A stretch of DNA of 12,340 bases from an uncultured bacterium (lineage in GTDB: Bacteria > Bacillota > Clostridia > Oscillospirales > Oscillospiraceae): contig CAJMQD010000006.1 of NCBI GenBank assembly GCA_905215425.1, positions 1-12,340 of the forward strand, given 5' to 3'. The translations under genes and the position numbers were made by a program. Shown here piece after piece: positions 6,393-12,340 of the stretch (its first letter is position 1; each line of letters opens with the position of its first letter). The notes under the pieces were generated by a model. That model searched no databases, was not told the DNA's origin, and saw only the letters and a program-made list of their open reading frames with translations.

Positions 6393-7625
6393 TTAACCGA
6401 ACATGGGGAGCACGTTCAGGAACGCTGTAATGATGATGCCATTAAAGAAGTCAATGAACAGGGAGCCCACCAGAGGCACAATGAAGTAGGCCTGGGGAGC
6501 GGGGCCGTAGCGCTTGGTCAGCACCTGCATGTTGGCCATGGCGTTGGGGGTGGCGCCCATACCGAAGCCGCAGAAGGCGGAGGTCATAACGGCAGCCTCG
6601 TAATCCCGGCCCATGATGTTGAACACCACAAAGCGGGCAAACACGAACATCAGAACCACCTGGGCGGCCAGCATGACGATCATGGGGACAGCCAGAGAGG
6701 CCAGCTGCCACAGCTTCAGGGTCATCAGGGCGATGGCCAGGAAGATGGACAGAGACACGTTGCCCCACAGGTCGATGGCCTTGGCGGGCAGCACGAAGTG
6801 CTTGGCATCGCAGAAGTTACGGATCACAGCGGCCACCAGCATGGCGCCGATATAGGTGGGGAAGGTGAGCTTGAACTGGCCGAAGTGGATGTTGTTCAGC
6901 AGGGCGGTGAGCACAGTGCCCGCGCCGGAGGCCACGATCAGCAGGATGGCGGCGTTGGTGAAGGCGTCGGCGTCCACGCGCTCGGCCTTGGCCTTCTCCT
7001 CGACGTTCTCGTCGTCGATCTCCATGATCTCGTCCTCAGACTCGGTGGAGGTCAGACCGTAGCGGTTGATGATGGACCGGGCAGTGGGGCCGCCCATCAG
7101 GGAGCCGGACACCAGACCGAAGGTAGCGGCGGCGATGGCCAGCACGTTGGCGCCCTCGATGCCCAGCTCGTTCTCCATCAGAGGACCATAGGAACCGGCG
7201 GTGCCGTGGCCGCCCACCATGGGGATGGAGCCGGTACACAGGCCCAGACGCATATCCCAGCCAAATACCTTAGCCAGCGCGGCGCCCACCACATCCTGCA
7301 GGCACACCATCACAATGGCCACAAGCAGGAAGGTGAACACCTTTTTTCCGCCCTGCTTCAGCAGACGGAAGCAGGCGGTATAACCTACGCTGGTAAAGAA
7401 CAGGGTCATAAAGAAGCTCTTCACGTTGTCATCAAAGCTCAGCTGGACAACGCCGCAGGAGTAGAGGACCAGGTGAACGATAGCGAAGATCAGTCCGCCT
7501 ACCACGGGGGCGGGGATGCAGCAGCGCTTCAGGAATTCGATGCGGTTGGTCAGGAAGCGTCCCAGGACGAACAGCAGCATAGCGACGCCTGCCGTCTGGT
7601 ACATATTAAGGGTAAATTCTGGCAT
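6393..7625 (-). CDS. gltS: Sodium/glutamate symporter (GltS family)
   Basis: This 410-residue membrane protein, near the usual 400 of GltS, carries the family's two re-entrant loop motifs: GGHGTA (138-143) in the first half and GFGMGATPNAMANM (353-366) in the second. About ten to twelve membrane segments surround them in two inverted halves. GltS imports glutamate with Na+. Between the halves lies a charged cytoplasmic loop (about 190-221) unusually rich in Asp/Glu (SEDEIMEIDDENVEE). The start is set by GAAGGAG (7634-7640) eight nt before ATG. It is transcribed alone, next to a GlnK-GlnL-type sensor system and near a glutaminase, so it probably handles glutamate taken up or made from glutamine. 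The promoter contains a TTTTGAAG direct repeat. The family is certain; the exact solute (glutamate versus related dicarboxylate) is inferred. Confidence 0.95.
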   Translation of the reverse strand: MPEFTLNMYQTAGVAMLLFVLGRFLTNRIEFLKRCCIPAPVVGGLIFAIVHLVLYSCGVVQLSFDDNVKSFFMTLFFTSVGYTACFRLLKQGGKKVFTFLLVAIVMVCLQDVVGAALAKVFGWDMRLGLCTGSIPMVGGHGTAGSYGPLMENELGIEGANVLAIAAATFGLVSGSLMGGPTARSIINRYGLTSTESEDEIMEIDDENVEEKAKAERVDADAFTNAAILLIVASGAGTVLTALLNNIHFGQFKLTFPTYIGAMLVAAVIRNFCDAKHFVLPAKAIDLWGNVSLSIFLAIALMTLKLWQLASLAVPMIVMLAAQVVLMFVFARFVVFNIMGRDYEAAVMTSAFCGFGMGATPNAMANMQVLTKRYGPAPQAYFIVPLVGSLFIDFFNGIIITAFLNVLPMFG

Positions 7626-7690
7626 ATTGTATACTCCTTCTCTCTTAATAATATCTGGCCCACACAGCCAGTTTGTTAAAAATCATCCAC

Positions 7691-7721
7691 ATTATAGGCA
7701 CGGCACTTCAAAAAACTTCAA
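7691..7721 (-). promoter_or_regulatory. Candidate gltS promoter
   Basis: On the minus strand a perfect TATAAT (7691-7696) lies about 65 bp upstream of the gltS ATG. The only -35-like hexamer is TTGAAG (7716-7721) at a long 19-bp spacing. The poor -35 suggests the promoter needs an activator, in keeping with the direct repeats that overlap this position. Confidence 0.55.
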
Positions 7722-7723
7722 AA
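7705..7723 (-). promoter_or_regulatory. Tandem direct repeat in the gltS promoter, possible GlnL-type site
   Basis: ACTTCAAAA occurs at 7705-7713 and again at 7715-7723. On the minus strand this reads TTTTGAAGTTTTTTGAAG, a 10-bp period of TTTTGA-N4-TTTTGA. From memory, B. subtilis GlnL binds TTTTGT-N4-TTTTGT, so spacing and five of six bases match. A further TTGAA lies at 7724-7728. The repeat sits at the -35 region, where an activator would contact RNA polymerase. Binding by the neighbouring regulator is inference. Confidence 0.45.
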
Positions 7724-7810
7724 TTCAACATTGGCCATAAAATTTTTGTTAATTTCACAATTCATTCTGTTCAAAATTAGTGATTCTGTACAGCACCCGG
7801 CCCAAAATCC

Positions 7811-7847
7811 GCAAAAAAGCACCGTCCACAGCGGTGGACGGTGCTTT
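7811..7847 (-). terminator. Terminator of the flavoprotein-glnK-glnL operon
   Basis: A perfect 14-bp stem, AAAGCACCGTCCAC (7816-7829) with 7834-7847, has a 4-nt loop and on the minus strand is followed by T6 (A run 7813-7818). It lies about 40 nt past the response regulator stop and separates that operon from gltS. A weaker AAACC/GGTTT hairpin (7858-7871) precedes it. Confidence 0.9.
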
Positions 7848-7887
7848 ATATTCCCTCAAAACCGGCGGTTTATACCCTCGTTTTTCT

Positions 7888-8724
7888 TCATTCCTCTTCA
7901 GCCAGGATCAACAGGCCGTCCAGGAATTTCTTCAGGTTGACCTTCCCCCCCGGACCCTTACCCTGCAGACGGACCATCTCCGCCCGCACCTCCTGAAAGG
8001 AAAACAGCCGGGCGGAGTACCGGGTAAAAATCTCGTTGGCATAGTCCTCCAGCCCCAGACTGGCAATATGGCTCAGCCCCCGCTCCACAGCCCGGCGGGC
8101 CCGCTGCTCCATGGTCTTGGGCGCACTGCTCAGCTGGGCGCACAGGGTGCTCACCCCCACCTGAGAGGCCGTCTGGCCCTGCTCCAGCAGGTGCAGACAC
8201 ATCTGCGAGATGTCCTGAGACCCCTTTTCTCCCGCCATTCCCAGCTGGCTGAGGGTGTACTTGATCCTGCGGCTCTCCTGCTGATAGGCGTTTGCCTGGG
8301 GCTGAGGCGGCTCATGGCCCACAAATACGCTCTGGATGGTGCGCAAAGCCCGCTCGTTCTCGATCTGGCGGATCACATTTTGCAGCACCTGCCGCACCTC
8401 GATCAGGTTGATGGGCTTCTGGATGAAAAACTCCACCCCGGCGGTATAGGCCTTGGCCACCATTTCCTTGGCTGCCACCTGAGAGATCATAATGAACCGG
8501 GCGGTGCAACCCAGCTCCTTCAGCTCCCGGATCACCTGAATACCGTCTTTTCCCGGCATCAGCAGGTCGATCAGAATAATATCCGGCCCCACCGCCGCAA
8601 TATGTTCCGGATTGGGCGGCTCCTCGGCCGTATCGCCGCATACCACCCCCAGCTTGCTGCGCTCCACGATGTCCTCCAGAATGCTGATCACAGAGGGATC
8701 GTCTTCAATGATATAAATTCTCAT
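7888..8724 (-). CDS. glnL: Response regulator with YcbB-type output domain (GlnL-like)
   Basis: A 278-residue two-domain regulator. The receiver (1-122) has the acidic pair D8/D9, phosphoacceptor D53 (ILIDLLMPGKDG), S81 and K103 (IQKP). After a Gln/Pro-rich linker (about 136-150), residues 152-277 lack an ordinary OmpR, NarL or AraC helix-turn-helix. They resemble the YcbB domain (PF08664) seen in GlnL, whose kinase-coupled system in B. subtilis switches on glutaminase and a glutamine transporter when glutamine is present. ATG overlaps the kinase stop (ATGA), with AGGAGG (8731-8736) seven nt ahead, so the pair is translationally coupled. A terminator follows at 7811-7847. Nearby gltS and glsA support the assignment. 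The output-domain identity rests on recognition of the overall pattern; the target genes are inferred. Confidence 0.8.
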   Translation of the reverse strand: MRIYIIEDDPSVISILEDIVERSKLGVVCGDTAEEPPNPEHIAAVGPDIILIDLLMPGKDGIQVIRELKELGCTARFIMISQVAAKEMVAKAYTAGVEFFIQKPINLIEVRQVLQNVIRQIENERALRTIQSVFVGHEPPQPQANAYQQESRRIKYTLSQLGMAGEKGSQDISQMCLHLLEQGQTASQVGVSTLCAQLSSAPKTMEQRARRAVERGLSHIASLGLEDYANEIFTRYSARLFSFQEVRAEMVRLQGKGPGGKVNLKKFLDGLLILAEEE

Positions 8725-10025
8725 TGGCTACCTCCTGTTACGGCGCTCAGGGGCAGCGCTACCCGAAAGCAGGCCCCCTGACCCGATTTGGACTGGACCT
8801 GGATCCTGCCGCCCAGCTCCTCCACGATATACTGCACGGCGGGCAGGCCTACCCCGCGATTGATATTCCCGGTCTCCGGATCAAATTTGGTGGAATACCC
8901 CACCTGGAACAGCATTTTCTCGGCCCGCTCGGAAATTCCCGGGCCGTTATCCTTCACCTGCAGCAGCAGCTCATCCCCCTCTACGGTGCAGTCCACCTGG
9001 ACCAGCCCCCGCCCTTTGTCGGACATAATCGCTTCCACTGCATTGGTCACTAAGTTTTTCAGGATGGAAAGCACCCGGTAATGGGTCCGGATGGGCACAT
9101 CCCCCTGATGGTGGCACTCCAGGCGGATATCCGCCCGTTGACTGCTTAACATCTGCCAGGTAGATACCTCTAAGATATTCAGCAGATCTGACAGGGAGAT
9201 ATTCTCCCCGTCGTAATCCCCGGCCACCTCAGCCTCGATGCCCCGGGCAATGCGCAAATTGTCCTTTTTTACCTCGTGGACGTCCCGCGCAATGGACAGG
9301 GCCAGCGCAGTCAGCTCCTCCTGATCCTGCTGGCTGTTCAGCCGCTCGTAAAGCCGGTAGGCGTTGGCCATAACGGCCTCCATATCCTCCGAATCCTTTT
9401 TCAGAAAATATAGCTCTGTTTTCAGCTCCGCCGTCATCAGATACAGCTGGCGGTAGCGCTGCTCGTGCTCCTCTTTCATCAGCAGCTGCCGGTAGTGCCA
9501 GAAGCCATACAAAATCACCGCCGCCGCCAGCGACCGCCCCATGGCCACGCCCATCAGGGGGACAAGCTCCTTCCCCAGGGGGTGCAGATCCAGCCGGCTG
9601 GACAGGGCCAGGTTCAGCAGGTTGGACAGCAGGTCGCACACAAAGGCCGTCCGCCACAGGGTTACCGGGACGGCAGTCCGCCGATCCGGCAGCTGAAGGC
9701 ACAACAGGGCGTCATAACAGAGGTAATAAATACCGCCCGGATACTCAATCAGCAGCGCCGCCGCCAATTCCGTCCCCCGGGCAACCGAGAGCATCACCCG
9801 CACCGCAATGACGCACAGACAGGTGACCACTCCGGTATCCGGCCGATGGCTGTCCCGCATCATGATCACCAGCAGCAGGGGATAGACCACCGACGCCGTG
9901 GAGACCCGGAAGCCCTCTGCCCAAAGGGAGAGATACAGCTGACTGGTCACCGCCACCGCCAATCCAACAAAGATCCGCCGCTGCCACGCATTCAGCCTCA
10001 GCTGCCGCCAGTTGACTCCTTTCAT
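8721..10025 (-). CDS. glnK: GHKL sensor histidine kinase (GlnK-like), partner of the YcbB-type regulator
   Basis: 434 residues. The N-terminal half (about 15-178) holds five or six membrane helices with almost no extracytoplasmic domain, so the signal is probably sensed within or near the membrane. A coiled-coil stretch (180-235) leads to the dimerisation helix, with the likely phospho-His at H250 (ARDVHEVKKDNLRI). The ATPase domain has the N-box NLVTNAVEA (324-332), DNGPGIS (359-365) and GVGLPAVQYIVEELGG (391-406), a GHKL layout. The gene lies 23 nt after the flavoprotein gene and overlaps glnL by 4 nt, so all three share one transcript; GAGGAG sits six nt before ATG. By analogy with B. subtilis GlnK it may respond to glutamine. 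The symbol here means this kinase, not the PII protein of the same name. Confidence 0.82.
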   Translation of the reverse strand: MKGVNWRQLRLNAWQRRIFVGLAVAVTSQLYLSLWAEGFRVSTASVVYPLLLVIMMRDSHRPDTGVVTCLCVIAVRVMLSVARGTELAAALLIEYPGGIYYLCYDALLCLQLPDRRTAVPVTLWRTAFVCDLLSNLLNLALSSRLDLHPLGKELVPLMGVAMGRSLAAAVILYGFWHYRQLLMKEEHEQRYRQLYLMTAELKTELYFLKKDSEDMEAVMANAYRLYERLNSQQDQEELTALALSIARDVHEVKKDNLRIARGIEAEVAGDYDGENISLSDLLNILEVSTWQMLSSQRADIRLECHHQGDVPIRTHYRVLSILKNLVTNAVEAIMSDKGRGLVQVDCTVEGDELLLQVKDNGPGISERAEKMLFQVGYSTKFDPETGNINRGVGLPAVQYIVEELGGRIQVQSKSGQGACFRVALPLSAVTGGSQ

Positions 10026-10048
10026 ATCCCGCTCCTCTGCCGTCCGGT

Positions 10049-10597
10049 TCAGATCGCCTGACTCATAGCCCGTCCCAGCGTCCGGGCCCGCTCCAGCTCC
10101 TCCGGATGGTTCTCCACATCGCCCTTTCCGTGCATTCCGTTCACCAGAAGGGTGCCCACGCTTTCCAGCTTAAAGTGCCGCACCAGCGTCTCGTACTGCA
10201 GGCTTACGCTGGCAAAGCTGGCCGGGTTTGGACTGCCCGCCGTCATCAGCAGGGCGATCTTTTTAAAATGGAAGCTGTCCTTGATCGGGCTGTGCAGCCG
10301 ATCCAGCACCGCCTTCAGCTGGGCGCTGATCCCCGCAAAATACAAGGGGGAGGCCATCACCACGCCATCGGCCCAGGCCAGCTTATCGCAGATCATCTGC
10401 ATATCATCTTTCTGCACACAGCTGTGGTCCGGCCGCTGCATGCAGGCATCACAGCCCAGACAAGGGGCTACCTGCAATCCCGCCAGGGGCAGGATCTCCA
10501 CCTGCGCCCCCTCAGCGCCCCGGGCCAGCTCCTGGGCCAGCAGCTCCGTGTTGCCCTCCCGGCGGCCGCTGCCCACCAGAATCAAAATATTTCCCAT
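10049..10597 (-). CDS. Flavodoxin-fold NAD(P)H-dependent FMN reductase / iron-sulfur flavoprotein family
   Basis: 182 residues from the ATG at 10597, chosen because AAGGAG (10606-10611) lies eight nt upstream and because the flavodoxin first strand begins there (MGNILILVGSGRREGNTELL, an FMN-phosphate loop). An ATG at 10681 would add 28 uncharacteristic residues and lies upstream of the likely transcription start. A compact CLGCDACMQRPDHSC motif (CX2CX2CX7C) matches the cluster-binding pattern of archaeal and clostridial iron-sulfur flavoproteins. SPLYFAGISAQLKAVLDR is the typical second flavin-site region. The protein may transfer electrons from NAD(P)H or ferredoxin to an unknown acceptor. 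It is the first gene of the operon with the glutamine-type two-component system, an unusual partner. Fold is secure; cluster binding and substrate are not. Confidence 0.85.
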   Translation of the reverse strand: MGNILILVGSGRREGNTELLAQELARGAEGAQVEILPLAGLQVAPCLGCDACMQRPDHSCVQKDDMQMICDKLAWADGVVMASPLYFAGISAQLKAVLDRLHSPIKDSFHFKKIALLMTAGSPNPASFASVSLQYETLVRHFKLESVGTLLVNGMHGKGDVENHPEELERARTLGRAMSQAI

Positions 10598-10651
10598 TAT
10601 AATCGCTCCTTGTTCTCTTGTGTCGGGGTTTGCCCGGCTTTTTCTGTTTCC

Positions 10652-10660
10652 ATTATACCA
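10652..10660 (-). promoter_or_regulatory. Extended -10 promoter of the flavoprotein-glnK-glnL operon
   Basis: On the minus strand TGGTATAAT (10652-10660) is a perfect -10 with the TGn extension. No good -35 hexamer is present at 16-18 bp. It places the transcript start near 10645, downstream of the alternative ATG at 10681, which supports the shorter flavoprotein. The roughly 50-nt leader has a weak CGGG/CCCG hairpin only. Confidence 0.7.
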
Positions 10661-10708
10661 TCGTTTGGCAAGGACAGACACGGTTTTTGCAGAGAACAGC
10701 CGTTCCTT

Positions 10709-11635
10709 TTACTTTATGGTAGAGAACCGCTCCTTCAGGTCGTCAATAAACTCCCGGGAAATGGAGGACAGGGCCTGTCCCCGGGGGTAGATATATCCAA
10801 ATTCCAGTGACCCGGTACAATTTTCAATGGGAATCGAGCGCACATTATATACCGACTCCTGCGCCCGGAAGTCATAGATCCCGATGCCGTAAAAATCGCT
10901 GTTTCCGATCATGTGCAGCAGGGTAGACCGGCCATGGGTATATACAATGCGCTTGGAGTTGTTCAGGTTCCGCACCCCCTGCTCGCTGCGGATGCGGTTG
11001 GCGAAGTCCTCATACTGGCCGATGTAGCGCACAAAGCCATACTCCGCCAGGGTCTGTAAATTCACCGGCTTTCCCGCCTTGATCAGCGGATGGTCTTCCG
11101 CCACCAGAATATGGGGCTCCACATGGGCCAGAAAGCAGTACTCCAGGTGCTTCGATTCCAGATTTGCCAGGAATCGGCTTTTCCGCTGGGTGTCAAAGTT
11201 CAGCACCCCCACCTTAGAAAGGTTGGAGAACACATCGTCCACCACATCCTGGGGACTACCCTCGTTCAGCTGGTGGGAAAACTCCGGCTCGTCCTTGTGC
11301 CGCAGCACTGTGGCGATAAAGCTCTCCATAATATGGGAGAACTTGGTCATAGAGACCTCCAGCGCATTGTCATCCCGCCCCACGCTGCACTTCAGCTCCC
11401 GGATCTCCTGAAATTCCGCCAGCATCTTTTTCGCATGCTTTAAAAATTCCATGCCCTCCGGCGTCACACTTACACCGTGCCGGGTCCGCTGCAAAAGGAT
11501 GACCCCCACCTCGTCCTCCAGGTCGCGGAGAATCTTCCCCAAGTGCGGCTGAGAGATGAACAGTGCGTGGGCTGCCTTGTTGATCGAGCCGACCTGAGCC
11601 ACCGTAACAAAATACTCCAGATGTTCCACGTTCAT
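10709..11635 (-). CDS. LysR-type transcriptional regulator
   Basis: About 308 residues, the usual LysR length. The N-terminal winged helix reads MNVEHLEYFVTVAQVGSI, then NKAAHALFISQPHLGKILRDLEDEVG with the family's S-Q-P/S recognition helix, and the LLQRTRHGVSVTPEG wing. A linker helix and a two-lobed effector-binding domain (about 90-300) follow. The start at 11635 is preferred because AAAAGGGG (11645-11652) lies nine nt ahead; an ATG at 11644 touches that site directly. The effector domain is little like that of CysB or GltC by eye, so the ligand is open. It is divergent from the glutaminase gene across about 210 bp, the classic arrangement in which a LysR protein regulates the opposite gene and itself; the flavoprotein operon just downstream is another candidate target. 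Confidence 0.93.
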   Translation of the reverse strand: MNVEHLEYFVTVAQVGSINKAAHALFISQPHLGKILRDLEDEVGVILLQRTRHGVSVTPEGMEFLKHAKKMLAEFQEIRELKCSVGRDDNALEVSMTKFSHIMESFIATVLRHKDEPEFSHQLNEGSPQDVVDDVFSNLSKVGVLNFDTQRKSRFLANLESKHLEYCFLAHVEPHILVAEDHPLIKAGKPVNLQTLAEYGFVRYIGQYEDFANRIRSEQGVRNLNNSKRIVYTHGRSTLLHMIGNSDFYGIGIYDFRAQESVYNVRSIPIENCTGSLEFGYIYPRGQALSSISREFIDDLKERFSTIK

Positions 11636-11644
11636 TTCCCACAT

Positions 11645-11652
11645 CCCCTTTT
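11645..11652 (-). promoter_or_regulatory. Ribosome site deciding the LysR gene start
   Basis: AAAAGGGG (minus strand) abuts the ATG at 11644 with no spacing but lies nine nt from the ATG at 11635, so the latter is the likelier initiation codon. Confidence 0.6.
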
Positions 11653-11685
11653 CTATTTTGCGTTTTTTACAGTCGCTTCTAGCTT

Positions 11686-11702
11686 TTTTGTTCTGTTTTT
11701 GT
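11686..11702 (+). promoter_or_regulatory. TTTTGT direct repeat, possible GlnL-type site upstream of glsA
   Basis: TTTTGT occurs at 11686-11691 and 11697-11702, an 11-bp period, close to the TTTTGT-N4-TTTTGT element recalled for B. subtilis GlnL. Related boxes CTTTGT (11719-11724) and ATTTGT (11741-11746) continue at exact 11-bp multiples, and another TTTTGT is at 11793-11798. The repeat lies about 110 bp before the glsA -10 and over the start region of the LysR transcript. Function is inferred. Confidence 0.4.
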
Positions 11703-11708
11703 CGCTTT

Positions 11709-11737
11709 ATTATATATGCTTTGTTAAGAAAAGTCCA
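11709..11737 (-). promoter_or_regulatory. Promoter of the LysR-type regulator gene
   Basis: On the minus strand TGGACT (11732-11737) and a perfect TATAAT (11709-11714) are separated by 17 bp. Transcription would start near 11702, right at the TTTTGT repeats, so a protein bound there could also block this promoter. Confidence 0.65.
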
Positions 11738-11805
11738 CGCATTTGTTATAGTTGTCTGTTATGCCTCGTTATTGCAAATCCGTAGTATCCATTTTTGTTA
11801 AAAAA

Positions 11806-11814
11806 TGCTATAAT
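11806..11814 (+). promoter_or_regulatory. Extended -10 promoter of the glutaminase gene
   Basis: TGCTATAAT (11806-11814) is a perfect -10 with the TGn extension, 31 nt before the glsA ATG. The -35 position (TATCCA at 17 bp) is far from consensus, which suggests dependence on an activator. A T-rich box TTTTGT (11793-11798) lies inside the spacer. Confidence 0.7.
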
Positions 11815-11845
11815 CTATTTGAACATAGAGAAGGGAGGACATTTC

Positions 11846-12340
11846 ATGCTGCAGCAAGATCTTCAGCAGGCCCTGGAACACGGCCGCCACTATCTCCCCC
11901 AGGGCCGGGTGGCCGACTACATTCCAGAGCTGAGCAAGGCCGATCCCAATGCCCTTGGCATCTGTCTCTACACCAAAGACGGGCAGAAGCTGGCCTGCGG
12001 CGATGTGGACCAACGTTTTACAATCCAGAGTATCTGCAAGGTGATCTCCCTGGCCACCGCCTTACAGAGCGTGGGCTTTGACGAGGTCTTTTCCCATGTG
12101 ATGATGGAGCCCTCCGGCGACGCCTTCAACTCCATTCTGAAGCTGGACCTGGCCTCCAACCGCCCCTACAACCCCATGATCAATGCCGGAGCCATTGAGG
12201 TCATCAGTCTGCTGGCCCCGCTGCTGACCTTTGATCAGCTTCTGAACTACGCCCGTCTGCTGTGTATGGATGACAACGTGGTGCTGGACGAGGATGTCTA
12301 TCACTCCGAATCCATGACCGGCGACCGCAACCGGGCCATC
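11846..12340 (+). CDS. glsA: Glutaminase A, 3' end cut by the window
   Basis: The frame from ATG 11846 is open to the last base (165 codons of a usual 305-310). GGGAGG (11833-11838) sits seven nt ahead. Family blocks in order are GRVADYIPEL, DGQKLACGDVDQRFTIQSICKV with the nucleophile Ser and Lys of the SxxK pair (S62, K65), EPSGDAFNSI, and RPYNPMINAGAIEV. Serine-dependent glutaminases of this beta-lactamase-like fold hydrolyse L-glutamine to glutamate and ammonia in the cytoplasm. Within SxxK the third residue is Cys where many members have Ser. The gene is divergent from the LysR regulator and shares the region with gltS and the GlnK-GlnL-like system, whose Bacillus counterpart activates glsA. 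A second gene such as a glutamine transporter may follow outside the window. Confidence 0.93.
   Translation, partial: MLQQDLQQALEHGRHYLPQGRVADYIPELSKADPNALGICLYTKDGQKLACGDVDQRFTIQSICKVISLATALQSVGFDEVFSHVMMEPSGDAFNSILKLDLASNRPYNPMINAGAIEVISLLAPLLTFDQLLNYARLLCMDDNVVLDEDVYHSESMTGDRNRAI

Noticed and set aside
6225..7679. Plus-strand open frame of 484 codons across gltS
   Set aside because: The product is His/Gly/Gln-rich with no domain signature and mirrors the third-position bias of gltS on the other strand, whose motifs and ribosome site are convincing.
10598..10645. Riboswitch in the flavoprotein operon leader
   Set aside because: The leader is about 50 nt with only a 4-bp CGGG/CCCG hairpin, too short for any riboswitch class I know.
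10598..10681. N-terminal extension of the flavoprotein to the ATG at 10681
   Set aside because: The extended start lies upstream of the extended -10 promoter, the added residues resemble no flavodoxin sequence, and the ATG at 10597 has a well-spaced AAGGAG.
10658..10708. Terminator for the LysR gene
   Set aside because: Only a 4-bp GAAC/GTTC dyad is present and no T tract follows it, so LysR transcripts may read into the flavoprotein operon. Evidence is too weak to call a terminator.
11752..12081. Plus-strand frame overlapping the glutaminase start
   Set aside because: It is out of frame with the glutaminase, starts upstream of that gene's promoter -10, and lacks a ribosome site. The glutaminase frame carries all family motifs and runs to the window end.
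1..12340. CRISPR array, tRNA, rRNA, insertion sequence or prophage genes
   Set aside because: No regularly spaced repeats, no tRNA or rRNA sequence patterns recognised, and no transposase, integrase or phage-like proteins in any frame. The window reads as ordinary chromosomal sequence with one repeat element.

Overview
The window is GC-rich in its genes, with AT-rich Firmicutes-type promoters, strong AGGAGG ribosome sites and hairpin/T-run terminators. This combination, with the protein families present, points to an anaerobic gut Clostridia of the Oscillospiraceae type (the Flavonifractor/Oscillibacter neighbourhood). That placement is inferred from composition and style, not from a database match.

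Left part (1-5080, + strand). A 5'-truncated gene of the L-2-amino-thiazoline-4-carboxylate hydrolase family ends at 614 and is closed by a terminator. A three-gene operon follows: a MarR-family repressor, then two ABC exporter half-transporters joined by TTG-start and TAATG couplings. Its promoter carries a perfect CGTTAATCATTAACG palindrome at the expected transcription start, so autorepression is likely. The two ABC subunits are complementary halves of a heterodimeric exporter. The first lacks the catalytic Glu and the H-loop His. The second has both but has a degenerate signature motif and a linker insert with two WAWK motifs. An 18-bp terminator hairpin ends the operon. Next comes a single EamA/DMT transporter gene with its own near-consensus promoter.

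Middle (6089-6392). A gene-free stretch between convergent genes is almost wholly folded into seven successive hairpins bounded partly by inverted TGTCGAAAAA ends. It resembles a composite intergenic repeat and forms the 3' region of the gltS transcript.

Right part (6393-12340). This looks like a glutamine/glutamate module: a Na+/glutamate symporter (gltS), a GlnK-GlnL-type two-component system (GHKL sensor kinase plus a receiver with a YcbB-type output domain) co-transcribed behind a flavoprotein with a CX2CX2CX7C motif, a LysR-type regulator, and a divergent glutaminase (glsA) cut by the window end. In Bacillus subtilis GlnK-GlnL induces a glutaminase/glutamine transporter operon in response to glutamine, so the same logic probably applies: sense glutamine, hydrolyse it to glutamate, and move glutamate with Na+. 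Direct repeats resembling the known GlnL site (TTTTGT-N4-TTTTGT) occur in both the gltS promoter (TTTTGAAG twice, 10-bp period) and the LysR/glsA intergenic region (TTTTGT twice, 11-bp period, plus related boxes in phase).
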